A stretch of DNA of 64,000 nt from Adenanthera pavonina (taxonomy: Eukaryota; Streptophyta; Magnoliopsida; Fabales; Fabaceae): NCBI GenBank assembly GCA_026686845.1, contig JAIVEN010000004.1:15408827-15472826 (forward strand), in the 5' to 3' direction. The notes beneath the pieces were generated by a model. That model saw only the letters and a program-made list of their open reading frames with translations, was not told where the DNA came from and did not search any database. Positions 1 through 10,440 of this stretch are shown one piece after another; the first letter of the stretch is position 1; each line of letters begins with the position of its first letter. The position numbers and the translations under genes are program-made.

Positions 1-2963
1 TGGAGATCGAGAAAGTTATGGATGAGTAAAATGAGGATGACGTTTCCATGCTTCATACTTGACTTACATATTGTGAGACAAAAGGAATGTGATAAGGTTG
101 TATAAAAGGTTGTATTGGATCAGCGATCTCATATGATTTGGGTAGTCACAATATCTTACTAGAGGCCACTTGTGACTTGTGGGTATAATAATGTTATTGG
201 ACCACTGCCAACGTCATATGGGCCTACAGGGTCGCACACAAGAATGGACCAACTCGAGCTAGAATATCCAGATTAATTGAACCTAAGATGTGTCTAGATT
301 CGATGAATTTAATGTTTGATTTAAAGTGGATGAATTTTATAAATATATTTGATATATCTTATAAAAATTTGAAATATATAAGTTTAATATATATTATATA
401 TATTTGATATATTAAATATATATTTCAATATATATATATATCATTTAATCAATTTAAATGAATTAGTTTTAAATTTAATTCTATGTGATAGATTTAAATT
501 TAAACTAATAATTTGAATTTAATTTAAATTTGGTTCTGGATTAAGATTAGATAATTAGTTTAGATTTAATCTATTAGATAGATTTAAATTTAAACTAATC
601 TATTTAATTAATATTTGATTTAATTTAAATAATTGATTCAAATTAATCAAATAATAATAAACCCTATCTATATAATTGATAGAGTAAGGGCTGGGCATGG
701 CTTGCAAGAATTCAAAGTTAAGAGCAAGGAATCAAAGCATTGAAATAATCCAAGAGCTCTACGGATTAGGGCCCATTCACTTGATTAAAGTTGTAGCCCA
801 AAAGGAGCTTGTAGGTGTGATCATCAACTCCAAATTACAAGTTTTAGATCCAAGCCCAAGAGAAGCCCAATTAGAGAAGATTACTTAAGTGATCATGTGC
901 CACTCATGTGATCAATTAAAAAGAAATCTTCTTTAAGCTAATTTATTTAGAATTTTCGTTTATTTTATTTTATTTTTAGAAATAAGCGCTTTTGGTCAAA
1001 GATTATATCTTGGAGATTAAGTTTTGGTTGTTTCCTATTTTAAAAATTTAGGTTCTAGAATTTTCTTTACTTTTCAGCAAAAAGGTGCCACCTTTAGGAG
1101 TGATTTGTAAGAATATTTTGTTTCCTTTTTTAGTTAGATTGTGGCATCTCCTTTAAGATTAGATATGATTATTTTCTTTGCTTTTATTGTAATTTTTGTT
1201 TTTTTATTTTAGCCTAGGGTTTTGGTTGCCTTATTTCTTTATATAAGGAGCCACCTATGTATTTTTAAAAAGACAGATTAATGAGAATGAATTTTTAGAA
1301 CTTATGTTCTTTCTTGTGAGTTTTTCTCTTGTATCCTTGTGTTCTTGAGAGAATTCTTAGACTTATCAAAGGAGTGGTTTTCCTTTATGGCGTCCCAAGG
1401 CTAGGGTTCTAAGAGATGGGTTCTCTTAGGGTCTTATCCATTGACCAACATATCTTTCTTATTTTCTTATTATTTTCGTTCAGATTTATTATCCTATTTT
1501 TCTTGCTTAACGTGTTCATCTATCTTGTGTTTTCTTGCTGTTTCGTGTGTCCTATTTGACTCTAGCACGATCCGTGGTTCATTCCGAGTCATTGGAGGTT
1601 CAATCGGACGAGTTCCGCTTGGGTCTTTCATCATTACCAAACGATGAAAAACCCAAACGGAACTCGTCCGATTGAACCTCCAATAACTTGGAATGAACCA
1701 CGGATTGTGCTAGAATCAAATAGGACACACGAACAGCAAAGAAAGTACGAGAAGTGGAAATATGTGAATCTAAAAATAAAGAAGAAAATAATGCACGAAA
1801 ATAACAAGAAAAGAAGAAAGATATGTTGGTCAATGGGATAAGACCCTAAGAGAACCCGTCTCTTAGAACCCTAGCCTTGGGACGCCACAAAGGAAAACCA
1901 CTCCTTTGATAAGTCTAAGAATTTTCTCAAGAACACAAGGGATACAAGAGAAAGCTCACAAGAAAAGAACATAAGTTCTAAAATTTCATTCTCATTAATC
2001 TGTCTTTTTAAAAATACATAGGTGGCTCCTTATATAAAGAAATAAGGCAACCAAAACCCTAGGCTAAAATAAAAAAACGAAAATTACAATAAAAGCAAAG
2101 AAAATAATCATATCTAATCTTAAAGGAGATGCCACAATCTAACTAAAAAAGGAAACAAAATATTCTTACAAATCACTCCTAAAGGTGGCACCTTTTTGCT
2201 GAAAAGTAAAGAAAATTCTAGAACCTAAATTTTTAAAATAGGAAACAACCAAAACTTAATCTCCAAGATATAATCTTTGACCAAAAGCGCTTATTTCTAA
2301 AAATAAAATAAAATAAACGAAAATTCTAAATAAATTAGCTTAAAGAAGATTTCTTTTTAATTGATCACATGAGTGGCACATGATCACTTAAGTAATCTTC
2401 TCTAATTGGGCTTCTCTTGGGCTTGGATCTAAAACTTGTAATTTGGAGTTGATGATCACACCTACAAGCTCCTTTTGGGCTACAACTTTAATCAAGTGAA
2501 TGGGCCCTAATCCGTAGAGCTCTTGGATTATTTCAATGCTTTGATTCCTTGCTCTTAACTTTGAATTCTTGCAAGCCATGCCCAGCCCTTACTCTATCAA
2601 TAATCATAGAGACTAGGGTTATTATATGCATAATTAAGAGTTTCCTCCTACCCTAGAGAGAAAGCGGCTGCACACTTAGAGAGAGAAAGTGTATGGATGC
2701 ATATAGAGAGGGAAACATTCAGACGTTCATGAATAGTAGTGCTTGCATGCCGTTCGAGTTGGATTAACCGCTCGTGTGGATACCGGCACAGGGTGCTGAT
2801 TAAAAGTGTCAGTGCCTCGGGTCCAAAGGTACAGGAAGAACCTGAAAAGATATGTGTCAAATGTAAAATTCTTCTTTACATCTCGATTTGAGCAATGTTG
2901 ATAGATCCATGGGAGGAATTTCGGTTATCTTATTCGACTGCACGTGTACCGAGATTTCCAATA
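1..2963 (+). repeat. LTR, family A (5' part outside window), split by a palindromic insertion
   Basis: Positions 1-674 and 2602-2963 match, on the opposite strand, the solo LTR at 58524-60199 over nearly its whole length. Shared blocks include the segment around 230-260 (customers of the motif gggcctacagggtcgcac) and the 3' end gtgtaccgagat. The LTR ends in CCAATA at 2963, the counterpart of the TGTTGG start seen in the other copy. By comparison with that copy, about 600 bases of its 5' end lie left of the window. No primer-binding site follows 2963, so this is a solo or 3' LTR. Much of 300-660 is AT-rich with tatata and aaattta runs. No coding capacity is seen. The superfamily is uncertain. 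Confidence 0.75.
675..2601. repeat. 1.93-kb near-perfect inverted repeat (palindrome)
   Basis: The left arm (675-1632) and right arm (1643-2601) are reverse complements at very high identity, separated by about 10 bases (attaccaaac at 1633-1642). The mirror axis at 1638 holds across almost the full length, so there are hardly any indels between arms. Each arm carries the same 63-codon ORF (697-888 plus, 2388-2579 minus) and a TATA-like tatataagg box near 1240 and its mirror near 2036, so the two would transcribe toward the centre. The comparison copy at 58.8 kb lacks this segment, which shows it is an insertion into the LTR. The ORF product is not recognised and may be chance. It could be a foldback element or an inverted duplication of another LTR-like sequence. 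Confidence 0.9.
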
Positions 2964-3369
2964 ATATAGGCATAGCTAACACTTTGTCACTAATTATTTC
3001 TTTATCCTTATGCATTATCCCTCAGTGCCACTTGCTATTTGACTTGTCTCATTGAGAGCTTCGATTTGACTGTACTTTTACATATTTATAAAATTACCCT
3101 TGAATTGAGACAAATTTATAATTTTAAAACTTTCGGGTTATTAGCTATAATTTTTCCCAAAATATTTGATTTCTTGCCACCTCTAAGTTACTTCTCGTCT
3201 TTTTTTTCTTTTTTGTTTTATTTTCTCCAAGGGAAAAATTGTCATTTTCTCATTTTTCATCTAATCATAAAGATGACATCTTTGCTTAATTTCATATAAA
3301 ACAGTGTATGCCCATTTTCGTAAATTTTTTTATGCATTTTTAGATATCGAACCTTTTAGGGATGTTACA
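2964..3369 (-). repeat. Gypsy-type LTR fragment (family L), 5' end
   Basis: Read on the minus strand this starts TGTAACATCCCTAAAAGG at 3369. It then shows the blocks typical of the family in this window: a clause ending in ctaaaaatgcat, a section with aaaatgagaaaatgac, and a stretch near 3110-3170 resembling 'aaaattataaatttgtctc ... gggtaattttataaatatg'. The same order occurs at 19607, 26532 and 32839 on the plus strand. It is cut off at 2963/2964 by the family-A LTR, which probably inserted into it. No coding sequence. Confidence 0.6.
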
Positions 3370-4101
3370 CTATCAGCTCGTGGAAACCCAAAAGCTAAAG
3401 TTCAAGGTTGTTAGATCAATTTTCCCAGGATGTTACTCCTTGTTATGACAAACTTAAATCCATCAAAATTGGGTTTTTGAAAATCCACCTTGGTAGGACA
3501 AGTTGAGGGTCTTGTCATGATAAGCTGACTAAAGAAAGGTTAAGTTGCTTTCTGTAGAGTCTCAATTTCATGACAACCTAAGGGGCTTGTTAAGAAATCG
3601 AGCTGAACCCAAGAAGCTTTCTTTCCCTTTTCAAAGCCTTATCGTGACAAGTTGGGTACGATGTCATGACAAGCTATAAACTAGTGAGTACAATATTGTG
3701 AAATCCCACGATTTCGTGACAACCTAAGGAGCTTGGTAGGACAAGCATTTTACCAAAAGTCAAAATAGGTCCTAAACAAAGTGGTTGTCAAGAAATCCAC
3801 ATAAACTTGGTAAAATAAGGTAGTTTTGGTATGAAAACAAGTTTGAAAACATTGAGCTTGCTACCAAAACATCAAATATATGCCCATTTAAGATCAATGG
3901 TAATGATATTAAGTGATTTTAAAGCTTTACCACCTCATATGTAAGACAAAGACATAAACACACACAATTCTTCACATGTTTTAAAATGTCATGTCCTTTC
4001 TTCACTTGTTCAACCTTCTTCCAAGATTATAAGTCCATTTGAATCAATCTTTTTAGCTCTAGGAGTTTTGGAAATCATCAAAATCATCATTTTATCTAAC
4101 A
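3370..4101 (-). repeat. Sirevirus-type copia 3' LTR (partial)
   Basis: On the minus strand the LTR begins TGTTAGATAAAATGATG at 4101, directly after a purine-rich gtggagaa, as expected for a 3' LTR next to a polypurine tract. It continues with aatttcca and many copies of a tcatgacaag motif (around 3425, 3510, 3572, 3650, 3682, 3735). It is interrupted at 3369/3370 by the family-L LTR, so its 3' end is not seen. The matching 5' LTR is not in the window. Confidence 0.6.
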
Positions 4102-4175
4102 TTCTCCACTTTTCTGATGATGACAAAATACTCAAACAATAGGTTAGTACTTGGGATTGCTTGTGTAAGCTCCCC
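4102..4175 (-). promoter_or_regulatory. Polypurine tract region of the minus-strand Sirevirus-type element
   Basis: On the minus strand the segment contains a gagggggagctt motif (about 4166-4177) and, immediately before the LTR start at 4101, catcatcagaaaagtggagaa. Sireviruses characteristically carry more than one polypurine tract between the env-like gene and the 3' LTR; the spacing here fits that. It would prime plus-strand DNA synthesis. Confidence 0.5.
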
Positions 4176-4199
4176 CTCAAAATATGCATGAGATCAGGA

Positions 4200-6525
4200 A
4201 TATAAGACAAAGAATTGATATGGCTGAAAATATAATTGATATATCATTCACAAAGGCTAATAACATATCAGAGCATAATTAACATACATATTAGAGCATA
4301 CAAGTTAGAGCACGTAAACATATCAGAGCAAAAGAGAAATTAGTTTACAAATAGAACAAAATTCCATCCCATCTTATGTTCCTATCCTGTCTCACATCTT
4401 ATCCTTCCCCTCTTTTGTCATCAACAAAAAGATCTTTTTTCATCATCAGAGGGCAAATTCCTTGTCACTACATCAATTTCTCCATGAAGAGCTTGAGTTC
4501 TAGTAACAAGTTATTGAATCCTTTCATGTAGAGATGGAGGAGGAGGAATGGAAGGACCATGACTTCTTCTTGCAGTCATTTTGATTCTCTGCCCTTAAGG
4601 GACAGTAGTAATTGGCACAGCTACAATGACATATTGTTCTTTGAGGTAGTCTTTTTGAATGAGAATGATAAGGTGTCCATAATTTGATTATTCTCATCAT
4701 TTGTAGTTGGCTTGGTAAAGGTAGCTTGCTCTTTCTCTTCAGTTTCTTGCTTTTCTTTTTCAAGAATCTCCCTTACAACTACCATCACATCTTCCATCAC
4801 CAAGATTCTAGGTCCTTAAGTGGTAGGAATCTCTAGAAGGACAGTGTTCCTTGTGAAGGGTTCAGTAGACACATTACCAATTGCTGGAGAAGGAATGATA
4901 GGAGTATAAATAGGTGTTGGTTCAATTGCAATGTTAGTGCTAATAGCTTCTTCTTCATGATTAGGAGAAGGAATCTCAGGTGTATGAGTAAAAAGATAAG
5001 GGAGTGCGGACTAGGACTTTTAACAAAAGAAGGTCCAGCCTCATCTTTTTATTGTTCTACATCCTTATGCCTCATGGGAATCTTGGTCCCAAAAAGAGTA
5101 GAGGCATCAAGGGAGATATGAGGACTTAGTTTTGATAATTTGATTTTGAAGTTTGGAGCAACCAAGTCAGTGAGCTTATCAAAGGCTTTAACTTGACGCC
5201 TAATCTTATGATTTGTCTTAGCTAACAGGTAACACAAACTATCCCACATCTCATTGACTTGAATAGATATGGCTTTGAATTTGCTGTCAATGAGGTTTTC
5301 AAGTCGAGCAAGGTCAGAAAGGGCAAAGGTTGAAGGTTGTGTCTTAAGTGAAGGAGGTGTGGTGTGAGGCTAAATGTAAGTATGTTTAGAACTTTCAAAA
5401 ACAACCTCTTTGTCAGCCATGGATGCTTCCCTTTCCTCACTTCTGACCTCATCTTCCTCTTCTTCTTCATCTATCCTTTTTCTCTTCGTGTCCACCAATT
5501 TTCCATTCTCAAAGATAATCTTCATTTTTTGCAAGGTCTATTCATTGAATGGTTTAGGGTAGATTCCTGTTTTCTTCTCCAAGTGTTAAACTTTATTGAT
5601 TTTCAAAATAGTCAAGATAATGCTTCCATATGGCAAACTACCATCATTTCTATACTGCTCAGTCTTCATCATCCTTTGAAGTATCGGATTGGCCACATTC
5701 ACTAACTTTTATTTGATCATTTGCACTATGGTCATGAGCTCTGCTATGATAATTTGAGTGAATCCACTTGACTTGTTGAGGATCATCCTAGATACAATGT
5801 AGTAAAGCATCATGTACTTCACATTCTGTTCTGTAGTAGAAATATTCCATCTCTTTGGTAGTTCTTTTCTTGTCTTCTTCAATTTTCCTATTACCCAATG
5901 CTCCATTTATAGTTCACTGAATTACCACCTTCTTCGCCAATGTCAGTATTTTCATTTGGAAATTTAGTGGCATTCAGATCAATCTTGAAAAGATTTTCCC
6001 TTTGTAACTCAAGATACCCATTCAAGTCTGCTTCAGTGAACCAAATTACTTTCTTCCTGATCTTTACTTCATATCTTTCATGAGTAGTGTCATATTTGAG
6101 AGTAATGTACCAAGTTTTAATTACATCTTCATTAAAGTCCTCATACAGCTCAAGAACATACTTATATGGTTCCACCAAATCAGCCACTTCAAATTTGAAT
6201 GCATACAGAAAATTTTTGAATTTTTAGATAATGAGAAGAAATCACCTTTCTCTTGCTATATTCTTCATCAAAACAATTCCTTTATATTCATGTTGTTCCA
6301 GAGAGGTCCAATTGCTAATGAGGGTTCAGAAGAATCATTGGAGAACTAATGAGACTATTATGTTGAACCACCCTTCCTCTGAGATTTCTGGGTTTGTTGA
6401 CATTTGGGAGTAGGATCCTTGTTAGATTCTCCTTGTATTAAAGTGTGTTGAGATGATTTTCTCACGTATTAAGACTTTACATTATGCTTGGGTCTTCCTT
6501 TAGGTTTCTGAGCATCCTTTGTCAT
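4200..6525 (-). pseudogene. Env-like gene of a Sirevirus-type copia element, degenerate
   Basis: A minus-strand coding region lies between RNase H and the 3' LTR, where Sireviruses carry their env-like gene. A plausible start is the ATG at 6525 (MTKDAQKPKGRPK). Open segments follow at 6187-5891 (with YKYVLELYEDF and a basic VKIRKKVIWFTEADLNGYLEL stretch), 5906-5709, 5470-5222 (KKKRK, acidic EEEDEVRSE) and 5249-5049 (aliphatic, with LTDLVAPNFKIKL). They sit in shifting frames with stops, so the gene is broken. The middle part resembles the plant 'putative plant transposon protein' domain that often accompanies env-like genes. I see no convincing transmembrane envelope architecture. It is a relic, with no sign of present function. 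Confidence 0.5.
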
Positions 6526-7274
6526 TTCTCACTTCAAAATCTCACACCAGGATGGTTTGAATGGTTTAATCTTGGTCAAAAAAGGTTTCTAGAAATGATT
6601 TTAAGTAGTTTTGTGGTTGGGAATTTGAACTTGTTGAGGTAACGGTTAAGAATGAGAGAGAGAGAGGTTATGATGACAAGGTTTAGGTTTTCATGAAATG
6701 AGCCACTATTCCTCTTCAAGGCACATATATAGCAGACACGATGATAGGACAATCCTGAGGGTTTGTCATGAAATCGTGTTTCAAAAGGAGAGAACTGAAC
6801 TATTTTCAGATAGGTGCAAGGAGGTTGTCATGATAAGTGTCATAGCTTGTCATGAAATCAACCCATAACAAAGCTTCTAAAAACACATAGACAACCAAAC
6901 AAGCTCTTGTCATGACAAGGGGTAAGGCTTGTCATGAAATCAAGCAACACAACAACACAATCAAGAGTAAAACGACCACAATTTCCTACTAATACCTATG
7001 GGTTATTATAACAAGCATATTACAAATATGAATGAACTTACAAACTTTATTGCTTGTCATGAAAACTTAATTCTTTTGTCTTGCCAAGTTCTTTTTTCTC
7101 ATTAGATGCTCCACATTTATCAGGTTTACATCAGTCTTAATATAGGGAGTACTTGCAAAACAAATAATAAGGACTCTCCAAAGTTTAAGTCAGTAACCTA
7201 TTATGTAGATAAATCAGAAATGAACTTAAATTAGATAAGAAAAAGATTAAAATCATCATACAACTCATTTGGGT
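6526..7274. repeat. Spacer between pol and env-like gene with repeated palindromic tcatgaca motifs
   Basis: Non-coding spacer of the minus-strand Sirevirus-type element. It holds repeated copies of a palindrome-based motif, the best being cttgtcatgacaag at about 6903-6916, with half-matches near 6767, 6831, 6850, 6925 and 7053. The same motif recurs in the 3' LTR at 3.4-3.8 kb. A catatatagc box lies near 6724. No gene is seen. Confidence 0.5.
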
Positions 7275-9466
7275 TTACCTTCCCAATTCTCTTCTAATGT
7301 AGCAGAATCTTTCTTCTGCCAAAGGTTTCATAATGACATTTGCAAGCTGATGTTCTATAAGCATATATTCAAGAGAAACATCCTTTCTTTGCACATGATC
7401 TCTGATGTAATGATGTCTAATCTCAATGTGCTTTGTCGTTGAACGCATTACTAGATTCTTTGTAATGTTAATGGCACTTGAGTTATCACACTTGATAGGA
7501 ACTTTACTAACCATCACTCCAAGATCTTCAAGTTGCTGCTTCATCTATAAGATTTGAGCACAACAACTTCCAGTAGCAATATATTCAACTCTGCAATGGA
7601 TAAAGCGACACTATTTTGCTTTTTGCTAAACTATGACACAAGGGATCCACAAAAGAATTGGCATTTTCAACTTGTGCCCTTTCTATTAGTCTCTGAACCA
7701 GCAAAATCAGCATCGGTGTATCTAACAAGTTCTTTAAGATTGCCTTTAGGATACCATAGCCCTATCTGAGATGTTTCACTAAGATATCTAAATATCCTTT
7801 TTACAGCAACTGCATGGGATTCCTTAGGATATGATTGAAATCTAGCACACATGTAAACACTAAACATAATGTCAGGTTTGCTTGCAGTTAGGTACAGAAG
7901 AGATCTAATCATTCCTCGGTACTTGGTAACATTTAAAGGCTTTCTATATTCGTCCATATCTAGCTTTGTTGAAGTACTCATAGGAGTACTGATTGACTTA
8001 GCATTTTCCAATCCAAACTTCTTTAGAAGCTCCTTCAGATACTTGGATTGACTCAAGAAAATGTCATCAACTATTTGCTTGATTTGCAATTTAAGGAAGA
8101 AGTTGAGTTCACTCATCATAGATATCTCAAATTCACCCTGCATTACTTAGCAAACTCCTTGCACAAATTCTCATTAATAGCACCAAAAGTAATATCATCT
8201 ATAAAAATTTGCACAATAAGTAAATCTTTATTTTTAGTTTTAGTGAAGAGTGTAGTATCCGCTTGGTTTCTAGAAAATCCATGTTTTATTAGGAAGTTAC
8301 TTAATCTTTCATATCATGCTTTTAGTGCCTATTTTAGTCCATAGAGAGCTTTCTTAAGCTTATAGACATAGTCTGGTTTTGTTAAGTCCTCAAAGTCTGG
8401 AGATTAGTTAACATAAACATCTTCCATGATATAACCATTAAGAAATGTACTTTTACATCTATTTGATATAGCATAATATCTTTTATGCAAGTAAAGGCTA
8501 AGAGTATTCTTATAGCTTATAATCTTACAACTAGACCAAAAGTTTCCTCATAATCAATGTCTTCTTGATTATAATCTTTAGCCACCAACCTTGCTCAATG
8601 ATATCTTTGTCTATTTGCATAAAGTCTGATGTTTTTGGAGGTTCGATTTTATCTAGTTTCAAATTCTTTAAGTTGTTAATTAGTTCATCTTCATTATCTT
8701 TAGAGGATTCAGCTAGAGCTCAGTTTTAACAAACATTACAAGCACAAACTCTTCTATTACCTGAGTTTTCTTATTATATAATCTATATACTTTACTTCTA
8801 TTAGAACAGTCAAGAAATTTACCTTCATCATACTTGGAATCCAACTTTCCCAAGTTTTCCTTACCATTGTTGTAAATGAACCACTTGCATCTAAAGATGT
8901 GAAGGTGAGACAGATATGGTGTTTTGTTGAGTAAAGGACGAACATAAACTTTATTCATGATGTAACATGATATACTTACTATATCAGCCCAGAAGCATTT
9001 TGGGAGCTTCTTCTTATTTAGCATAGTTCTTGCCATCTCTTCCACAGTTCTGTTCTCCCTTCAACTACACCATTTTGTTGACGAGTTCTTAGTGTAGAGA
9101 AGCCGTGATCTATCCCATGTTCTTCACAGTACTCCAAAAAGTTTGCATTCTCAAATTCTCCTCCATGATCTGATCTGATAGCTACAATAGAAACACCTTT
9201 CTCATTTTATACTTCCTTTGCTAGGACAACAAATGCAATAAACGCCTCATCTTTAGATTGAAGAAATATAGTCCATGTAAACCTTGAATAATCATTTACT
9301 ACCACAAGCATATACATCTTTCCACTAAAGCTCTTAACAGGAGAAGGGCTAATTAAGTCCATGTGGAGTAGCTATAGTGATCTAGAAGTAGAGATAATAT
9401 TCTTTAATTGAAATGATGACTTAATTTGCTTCCCTTGAAGACAAGCATCATATACTTTATCTTTTT
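7275..9466 (-). pseudogene. Copia pol fragment: integrase, reverse transcriptase, RNase H (minus strand)
   Basis: Read from 9466 down, a copia polyprotein appears in the order integrase, RT, RNase H. Integrase shows the GGEF...H.FSTLRTRQQNGVVE core near 9150-9030 and then the EMARTMLNKKKLPKCFWADIV block (9045-8713). RT is badly damaged between 8700 and 8150, with clear sequence again at 8143-7667 (FEISMMSELNFFLKLQI, YLKELLKKFG). RNase H runs 7544-7275 with KHIEIRHHYIRDHV and a LANVIMKPLAEERF tail. Several stops and frameshifts separate these parts. Gag and protease are missing because the plus-strand LTR at 9467 begins inside integrase. Close relatives are the Sireviruses. Confidence 0.85.
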
Positions 9467-10440
9467 TGTTGAATCAAGTGTTTTGATAATTCTAAACAAC
9501 TAGAGTTTGGAAGAAAAAATATCAAAGGAGTGTAAGAGTATTGAAGTGAAGAAATACAGGAAGAAATAGGTGAAGAATTAGTTGTTAGGATTTCTCACTT
9601 TGTACACAAGCAAAAGACTTTGATTTTATTTACTCAAACTCTCATTACGTTCAAATGTGTTTTGCATGTTATCCTATGTTGACATATGTTAAATCTAAAA
9701 AACACTGACTAACAGATGAATTTTGAGTTGTTAAACTTCATATGTCTCATTGAAAATTATAACTTTGCTAATTGAAATTTAAAGTTACAGAGATGTCACC
9801 TCTGACAGACGAATTTCAAGTTTGAAATTCAAATTTCGAGTCAAGCACAGTTAAGCAAATGTGCAAAATTCGTTTGAAGTCATGTAAAAGTTTATCTGAT
9901 ATTGAAATGGAAAGAGTTTAAAAACAGTCCTTCTAATGGACGAATTTTGAATTTCAAAATTTGAATTTTGGAATGAAGACTTGTAAGTTTGGTTAGAGAT
10001 CTTTCTGACAGATGAATTTTGAAAGTACAAAATTAGAATTTCTCAAAGTAGAACTTTTGTGCCATGGTTAGGTTGTCACTGATAAATGAATTTTAGACTC
10101 TTAAAATTCAAATTTTGAGTGCACAGTAGAAACATGAGACAACTTTTCATATTCAACAGATACACTTTGAATATGAAAATTCCTATGTCTTAACATGGGA
10201 TATATTTAACAATATCAAAATTTGAATTTCACTCTTGAACAAATGAATTTTGGAAGTTCAACGTTAAAGTCTTTAACCTATGGTCTCTGTGAAATTCATC
10301 TATTGGCAGCCAAAATTCAAATTTCAGTGTGTTAGACGCATTAAATGCAGTTGGTGAATGGCTAGTTTTCTAGAGTAACCGTTAGGTAACATCTCTAATA
10401 GGTAGATCTTATGGCTAACGTCTAGTTATGAAAAAATTTC
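9467..10440 (+). repeat. LTR of a second Sirevirus-type copia element, partial
   Basis: Starts TGTTGAATCAAGTGTTTTGAT at 9467, matching in layout the Sirevirus solo LTR at 29044-30976 (minus strand start TGTTAGG..., also followed by aagttttgatgataac). From about 9700 it contains many copies of a cagacgaattt motif and its complement aaattcgtctgt, near 9714, 9806, 9940, 10008, 10080 and 10300. No typical U5 end (caccccctcttgg type) is present: the LTR runs straight into pol sequence near 10440, so gag, protease and integrase have been lost by deletion. Confidence 0.6.

Noticed and set aside
697..888. 63-codon ORF repeated in both arms of the palindrome as a real gene
   Set aside because: The identity of the two copies follows from the palindrome; there are no recognisable motifs, and the composition is like translated non-coding DNA.
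3039..3299. 86-codon open frame on the plus strand
   Set aside because: Low-complexity F/L/S-rich translation of AT-rich LTR sequence on the opposite strand.
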